NCBI GenBank assembly: GCA_029261855.1
Contig: JAJDAN010000004.1
Span: forward strand, 1-64,000
Length of the DNA stretch: 64,000 nucleotides
Reading direction: 5' to 3'
From: Deltaproteobacteria bacterium
GTDB taxonomy: Bacteria > Myxococcota_A > UBA9160 > UBA4427
Shown here one piece after another: positions 60,279 to 64,000 of this stretch. The notes beneath the pieces are model-generated. The model ran no database searches. It was not told the origin of the DNA and worked only from the letters and a program-made list of their open reading frames with translations. Made by a program: the position numbers and the translations under genes. Every line of letters starts with the position of its first letter. The first letter of the stretch is position 1.

Positions 60279-61396
60279 GAGATGGGTCCTCCCAGCACGC
60301 CGTCCACCGCGCGGCCTTCCAGGGCCGCCCGGATGCGGTCGCGTACCACTTCCGTGTCCAGTAGCGGCCCGATCCCGAAGCCCGCGGCATCCGTCGAGAT
60401 CCCGCCGATGGAGACCACCGAAGAGGCCGGGAGGCCACTGCCGAAGAGCGAGAGCCGGACGTCATCGATCATCTGGCCGGCGTTCTGCTCGAGACAGGCC
60501 ACGGTGCGGGCGCCGGCGGCGGCCTCTGCGAGGGCCTGGCCCGGGAAGGGCCAGAGCGTGATCGGACGGAAGTATCCGACGGGGACCCCCTCCGCCCGCA
60601 GCTCGCGCACCACGTAGCGCGCGAAGCGGGCGAGCGTCCCGAAGGCCACCACCAGCAGCTCTGCACCCTCGGTGTGCTCGGCCTCGAAGCGCTGCTCTGC
60701 CGCCTCGATGCGGTCCTGCTTTTCCTGCAGCAGGCGCCAGAAGCGGTCCGGATCGATTCCCTTGCTGCCCTTCTCCATCCCGATGGGGTTCAGGTTGCGG
60801 GACCGACCCGATCCCCCCAGGCTGCCGTCCACCGCCCAGTCCTTCTCGGGCAGCGGGCCACCGAGGGATTCGGCGGAGCGCGGCTCGATGGCGACGGCCT
60901 CGGCGGTGTGCGCCAGCAGGTAGTCGCCGTAGATGAGCACGGGATGCCGCCACTGGTCGGCCAGGTGGAACGCGAGCTGGGTGATGTCGACGGCTTCGTT
61001 GACGTCGATGGGTGCCAGCACGATGTGCCGGTAGTCGCCGTGACCGCCGCCGCGCGTCGCCTGGAAATAGTCGCCCTGCCCGCGCGCCATGTTGAAGACG
61101 ACGAGGGGGATCTCGGCCCGGGTGATCTCGGACATGGACTCCTGCATCAGCGACAGTCCCTGGCCCGTCGAACCGGTGGCGACCCGGGCTCCGGTGGCCG
61201 CAGCACCCCACGCCATACCGATGGCCTCGAGTTCGCTCTCCGCGTTGATGCAGGCGCCGCCCTCCTCGGGCAGGCGCTTCGCGAACGACTCGAGCAGCTC
61301 GGTGAACGGCGTCATCGGGTAGCCGGCGAAGAAGCGACAGCCGGCGGCAATGGCCGCTTCGGCAATGGCTTCGGAACCCTCCATCAAGGCGCGCAT
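60275..61396 (-). CDS. 2-oxoacid:ferredoxin oxidoreductase, alpha subunit
   Basis: 373 residues. Pyruvate-ferredoxin oxidoreductase N-terminal-type domain: GCRFFAGYPMTPFTELLESF, INAESELEAIGMAWGAAATG and VATGSTGQGLSLMQESMSEI, then domain II from about 250 (ELLVVAFGTLARFARYVV). It holds the substrate side of the active site. A segment of about 35 residues (GSGRSRNLNPIGMEKGSKG) lies between the domains. Strong GGAGGAGGA precedes ATG 61396. Confidence 0.92.
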   Translation of the reverse strand: MRALMEGSEAIAEAAIAAGCRFFAGYPMTPFTELLESFAKRLPEEGGACINAESELEAIGMAWGAAATGARVATGSTGQGLSLMQESMSEITRAEIPLVVFNMARGQGDYFQATRGGGHGDYRHIVLAPIDVNEAVDITQLAFHLADQWRHPVLIYGDYLLAHTAEAVAIEPRSAESLGGPLPEKDWAVDGSLGGSGRSRNLNPIGMEKGSKGIDPDRFWRLLQEKQDRIEAAEQRFEAEHTEGAELLVVAFGTLARFARYVVRELRAEGVPVGYFRPITLWPFPGQALAEAAAGARTVACLEQNAGQMIDDVRLSLFGSGLPASSVVSIGGISTDAAGFGIGPLLDTEVVRDRIRAALEGRAVDGVLGGPIS

Positions 61397-61647
61397 GCCG
61401 TGTCCTCCTCCTCGTGAAGCACCGGCTCGTCATAGCCGTAGACGGCGAAGCAGAAGTCCGGGCAGACCAGCAGGCAGGCCCCGCATCCGGTGCAGCCGGG
61501 CGCCAGTTCCGGGTATGCGAATCCGATCGCATTCTGGTCCACCGACATCGACAGCACCGCCGGCGGGCAGGCGGGGATGCACAATTCGCAGCCTTTACAG
61601 CGGTCTACGGCGATGACGACGGTTCCCCGGGATTCCACCTGGCTCAT
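61384..61647 (-). CDS. 2-oxoacid:ferredoxin oxidoreductase, delta (ferredoxin) subunit
   Basis: 87 residues with two 4Fe-4S binding motifs: CKGCELCIPACP and CTGCGACLLVCPDFC. It carries electrons from the ThDP subunit to ferredoxin. GGAGG lies 7 bases before ATG 61647, which overlaps the gamma stop by 4 bases; its own end overlaps the alpha start by 13 bases. Confidence 0.92.
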   Translation of the reverse strand: MSQVESRGTVVIAVDRCKGCELCIPACPPAVLSMSVDQNAIGFAYPELAPGCTGCGACLLVCPDFCFAVYGYDEPVLHEEEDTACAP

Positions 61648-62222
61648 GCGGTGTCCTCCCATGCGGGTACGTGCGCGGGCGACAGCGCGGCGTGCCCGAG
61701 CGCGAGTGCCCGGCCGTTGGCTTCGAGATGCTGGTGCCGATAGGGCGGAACCGCGTCCTGCATGGCGTCCTGCAACGCCTCGAGGGACACGATGCCGGTG
61801 AGCCCGCAGTAGGCGCCGAGCAGCACCAGCGAACCCGCGCGTCCGGCGTCGGCTTCGCGCGCGAGGTCGCTCGCCTGGACGCCGAACGCCGCGGCAACGC
61901 CCGCGTCGAGGCCGTCGGCTGCGAGGTTCGCATCGAAGACGACCACGCCACCCGCTCGCAGCTTGGGACGCAACGGCTCCCAGTACTGCGGGTGCACGAC
62001 GATCGCCGACCAGCCGCGAGACACGATGGGCGGCGTATGGATCGGGCCGTCGGCCACCACGACCGTCGAGTCCGTGTTGCCGCCGCGCATGGTGCCGCCG
62101 TAGGTACCGAGCGACATCACGTGGCGACCCTCGCGGATCGCAGCAAGCGCCAGGATCTTGGCTGCGAGCTGAACACCCTGACCGCCGATGCCAGTGAGGA
62201 AGATCTCGCGCTCGACGCTCAT
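61644..62222 (-). CDS. 2-oxoacid:ferredoxin oxidoreductase, gamma subunit
   Basis: 192 residues. It starts EIFLTGIGGQGVQLAAKILA, the signature of the PFOR domain III/gamma subunit, with the YGGTMRGGNTDSTVVVAD loop typical of KorC/VorC. It overlaps the TetR stop by 4 bases (ATGA). A separate gamma subunit and the four-gene layout fit 2-oxoglutarate or branched/aromatic 2-oxoacid enzymes; which acid is used is not clear. Confidence 0.92.
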   Translation of the reverse strand: MSVEREIFLTGIGGQGVQLAAKILALAAIREGRHVMSLGTYGGTMRGGNTDSTVVVADGPIHTPPIVSRGWSAIVVHPQYWEPLRPKLRAGGVVVFDANLAADGLDAGVAAAFGVQASDLAREADAGRAGSLVLLGAYCGLTGIVSLEALQDAMQDAVPPYRHQHLEANGRALALGHAALSPAHVPAWEDTA

Positions 62223-62926
62223 GAGCGCGCGAGTCCGGCCAGTGCAAACGACTCGAGCGCGTGCGCGGCGTCGCGCGCCCGCTGGGGGTCGGCGTCCTGG
62301 GGCGATGCGGGCAGGCGGTGTTCCACCCAACCCATGGCGAGCACGTAGAGCATCTCGGCGTCCTGTTCGGGGTCGGCGTTGGGGAAGTCGCCGGTCGCGA
62401 CACCAGTTGCGATGGCGGCGCGCACCAGGGCGGTGAGCCGACGTTCGGACTCGCGCACTTCGTTCGGATAGGACTCGGCCAGGCGCCCTCGCGCCAGCAC
62501 GAAGGGACGCGTCGCTTCGGCGCCGCGCGCAGCGATGGCCTGCTCGAGGATTCCGGAAAGCCAGGCGCGCACGCGCCCGGCCGGGGTCGCCGCGGAATCC
62601 ATGCGGTGTGCCAGGTAGCTGGCGAGCAGCCCGATGCCCTGATCGAGCACCGCGACCAGCAGCTCGTGCTTGGACCGGAAATGCCGGTAGAAGGCCTGGT
62701 TGTGCAGCCCGGCCTCGCGAACGATCTCGCTGACCCGGGGCTCGAGCTCGCCGGTACGGCGGATCAGCGCCAGGCACGCCTCGATCAGGCGCCCGACCTC
62801 GTCCGCCGCGATATCGCGCCTTCCCCGCAGGGACCTCTCGACTGCGCGGTCGAGGGGGCTGACCGTATTCTCGGCTGTCGTTGCGGCTGTCGTTGCGGAC
62901 AGGGTGGTCTCGGGAAGCTCAGGCAT
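62219..62926 (-). CDS. TetR/AcrR family transcriptional regulator
   Basis: 235 residues. The helix-turn-helix is VSEIVREAGLHNQAFYRHFR followed by SKHELLVAVLDQGI; the ligand domain is helical. A longer open frame upstream has no support; ATG 62926 has AAGG 5 bases upstream. The perfect dyad at 62940-62970 sits directly before the gene and over its predicted -10 box. This indicates autoregulation and control of both the oxidoreductase operon and the divergent ligase gene. An N-terminal polar stretch (SATTAATTAENTVS) is low complexity. Confidence 0.9.
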   Translation of the reverse strand: MPELPETTLSATTAATTAENTVSPLDRAVERSLRGRRDIAADEVGRLIEACLALIRRTGELEPRVSEIVREAGLHNQAFYRHFRSKHELLVAVLDQGIGLLASYLAHRMDSAATPAGRVRAWLSGILEQAIAARGAEATRPFVLARGRLAESYPNEVRESERRLTALVRAAIATGVATGDFPNADPEQDAEMLYVLAMGWVEHRLPASPQDADPQRARDAAHALESFALAGLARS

Positions 62927-62933
62927 GGGAACC

Positions 62934-62961
62934 TTGTTCTGGGATCGCAGAATGATATTCT
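62934..62961 (+). promoter_or_regulatory. Predicted promoter of the divergent acyl-CoA ligase gene
   Basis: TTGTTC (62934-62939) and TATTCT (62956-62961) with a 16-base spacer. The transcript would start about 20 bases before ATG 62991. The operator covers the spacer and the -10. Confidence 0.5.
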
Positions 62962-62970
62962 GCGATCCCA
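62940..62970. promoter_or_regulatory. TetR operator: 14-bp perfect inverted repeat
   Basis: TGGGATCGCAGAAT (62940-62953), spacer GAT, then its exact complement ATTCTGCGATCCCA (62957-62970). It lies between the divergent TetR/oxidoreductase operon and the acyl-CoA ligase gene, and overlaps the predicted -10 elements of both promoters. Confidence 0.85.
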
Positions 62971-62980
62971 GTGATGGCAA
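62952..62980 (-). promoter_or_regulatory. Predicted promoter of the TetR/oxidoreductase operon
   Basis: On the minus strand, TTGCCA (62980-62975) and TATCAT (62957-62952) are separated by 17 bases, close to the sigma-70 consensus. The -10 lies inside the operator, so repressor binding would block it. Confidence 0.6.
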
Positions 62981-62990
62981 CCCAGCGCGC

Positions 62991-64000
62991 ATGACCGCCC
63001 GCCCCTTGCTGATCGGCGATGTCTTCCGCCGCAACGCGGCCGTGGTCCCGGACCGTCTGGCAGCGTCCCTGGGTGATCGCAGCCTCAGCCACGCCGAGCT
63101 GGATGCGACCGGCAATCGGCTGGCCTGGGCGTTGCGCGACCTCGGCATCGGCCACGGCGACCGCGTCGTGTCCTGGGCCGACACGAACCTCGATGTGTTG
63201 CCGGTGTTCGTCGCTCTCGCGAAGCTCGGTGCCGTCTTCGCACCCCTGAACGCGCGGCTCGGGCCGGACGAAGCCGCGGACGTCGCGTCCCTTGCGCGGG
63301 CCTCGCTACTCGTCGTCGACCCGGCCCGCGCCGCCGATGCGGCCCGGGTCGCGAACGCCGCGGGCATTCCCCGCGTCGCCTTCTATCCCGGCGTCCCGGC
63401 GGACGCGACCGCACCCGTCCTCGACCCGGCACGCCATGAGAGAGACGACGACTACCGGGAGCCCGCCCTCACCGAAGACGACACCCACGTCATCTTCTTC
63501 ACGAGCGGCAGCACCGGTCGACCCAAGGGCGTCGTGTTGTCGCACCGGGCCAACTACCTGCGCAGCTTCCAGGGAGTCTTCCGAGACGTCCCCGAGAAGA
63601 CCGTCTGCATGTTCCCCTTGTTCCACATGGCCGCGTTCACCCTGGGGTTGAGCGCGTGGCAGACGCGCGGCTCGATCTCGTTCGTCGAGTCCGCCACAGC
63701 CCTGGAGATCCTCGCGGCCGCGGAACGACACCGCGCGAATCGCATCTACTGCATCCCGCTCGTGTGGAACCGCATCCTCGCCGAAGACACCGGTCGCTTC
63801 GACTTGTCGAGCCTGCGCGAGCTGGACACCGGCACCTCTGCCGTTCCCGTCGAGCTCATCCAGGCCCTCAAGCAGCGATTCCCCGGTACGGTGACTCGCA
63901 TCTATTACGGGTCCACCGAGGTCGGCTCCGCCACCAGCCTCGCGGACGTCGACGTGCTGCGGAAGCCGGGCAGCGTCGGGCCCGCGTCGCCGGGAGTCGA
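62991..64000 (+). CDS. AMP-dependent acyl-CoA ligase (3' end outside window)
   Basis: The first 336 codons are visible. ANL-family features are DRSLSHAELDATGNRLAWAL, VIFFTSGSTGRPKGVVLSHR (P-loop) and RIYYGSTEVGSA. The hinge and catalytic-lysine domain lie beyond the right edge. There is no clear Shine-Dalgarno before ATG 62991, and the predicted transcript leader is short. Divergence from the oxidoreductase operon and the shared operator suggest that both act on the same acid: the ligase makes its CoA ester, or the oxidoreductase handles a downstream 2-oxoacid. Confidence 0.87.
   Translation, partial: MTARPLLIGDVFRRNAAVVPDRLAASLGDRSLSHAELDATGNRLAWALRDLGIGHGDRVVSWADTNLDVLPVFVALAKLGAVFAPLNARLGPDEAADVASLARASLLVVDPARAADAARVANAAGIPRVAFYPGVPADATAPVLDPARHERDDDYREPALTEDDTHVIFFTSGSTGRPKGVVLSHRANYLRSFQGVFRDVPEKTVCMFPLFHMAAFTLGLSAWQTRGSISFVESATALEILAAAERHRANRIYCIPLVWNRILAEDTGRFDLSSLRELDTGTSAVPVELIQALKQRFPGTVTRIYYGSTEVGSATSLADVDVLRKPGSVGPASPGV

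Overview
The window is a 64-kb stretch of high-GC DNA with long, tightly packed genes. Many start codons are GTG or TTG, and many neighbouring genes overlap by 4 bases. Three PEP-CTERM proteins, a TonB/ExbBD/DUF3450 outer-membrane energisation operon, several lipoproteins, F420/flavin and acyl-CoA enzymes, VOC proteins and SDRs point to a Gram-negative, lipid- and aromatic-degrading environmental bacterium. A deltaproteobacterial-type lineage (Myxococcota or Desulfobacterota_B) is my best guess; no rRNA or marker gene settles it.

Layout. 1-2165: N-terminal 721 codons of a type ISP-like restriction-modification/helicase protein that runs off the left edge, next to a tRNA-Ser-like 3' fragment and two intact serine tRNAs (GGA, GCT). 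3.1-13.2 kb: sulfotransferase, DUF1214 protein and beta-carbonic anhydrase; a convergent operon of DUF4410 lipoprotein, large DUF1254/DUF1214 fusion and PQQ-like propeller; a divergent AraC regulator; and a DUF456 protein. 13.3-19 kb: MFS transporter, tRNA-Ser(TGA), LamG-type PEP-CTERM protein, epoxide hydrolase, LLM flavin oxidoreductase and an MTA/SAH-nucleosidase-like protein. 18.9-25.4 kb: an operon of lipoprotein hydrolase, cation/proton antiporter (apparently with a CTG start) and VOC protein, then a 1008-residue winged-helix/AAA/TPR regulator. 25.7-32.7 kb: acyl-CoA dehydrogenase, VOC protein, a RimK-AspA-RimB ribosomal S6 modification set (RimK carries an RCK_C-like domain), a Spy-like protein and an acyl-CoA synthetase with a clear terminator.

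32.8-46.6 kb is the most system-like part. A three-gene operon for secreted or periplasmic proteins (a calcium-binding surface protein, a PEP-CTERM protein and a periplasmic protein) diverges from DUF3450-TtpC-ExbB-ExbD-ExbD-TonB-TPR-TonB-dependent receptor. This looks like a self-contained import or surface-handling machine with its own energiser.

46.6-59.3 kb holds a sulfatase-like lipoprotein, a five-gene operon (acyl-CoA ligase, nitronate monooxygenase, TetR, SDR, GH13 glucosidase), a TauD-type dioxygenase, DUF1295, SRPBCC, SDR and OmpA/VWA genes. Two homologous 216-bp elements lie here. Each starts at the stop codon of one gene and ends 27-29 nt before the start codon of the next codirectional gene; this is the strongest candidate for something undescribed. 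59.4-64 kb: a TetR-controlled 2-oxoacid:ferredoxin oxidoreductase operon (gamma, delta, alpha, beta) diverging from an acyl-CoA ligase cut by the right edge. A perfect 14-bp-arm operator covers both predicted promoters.
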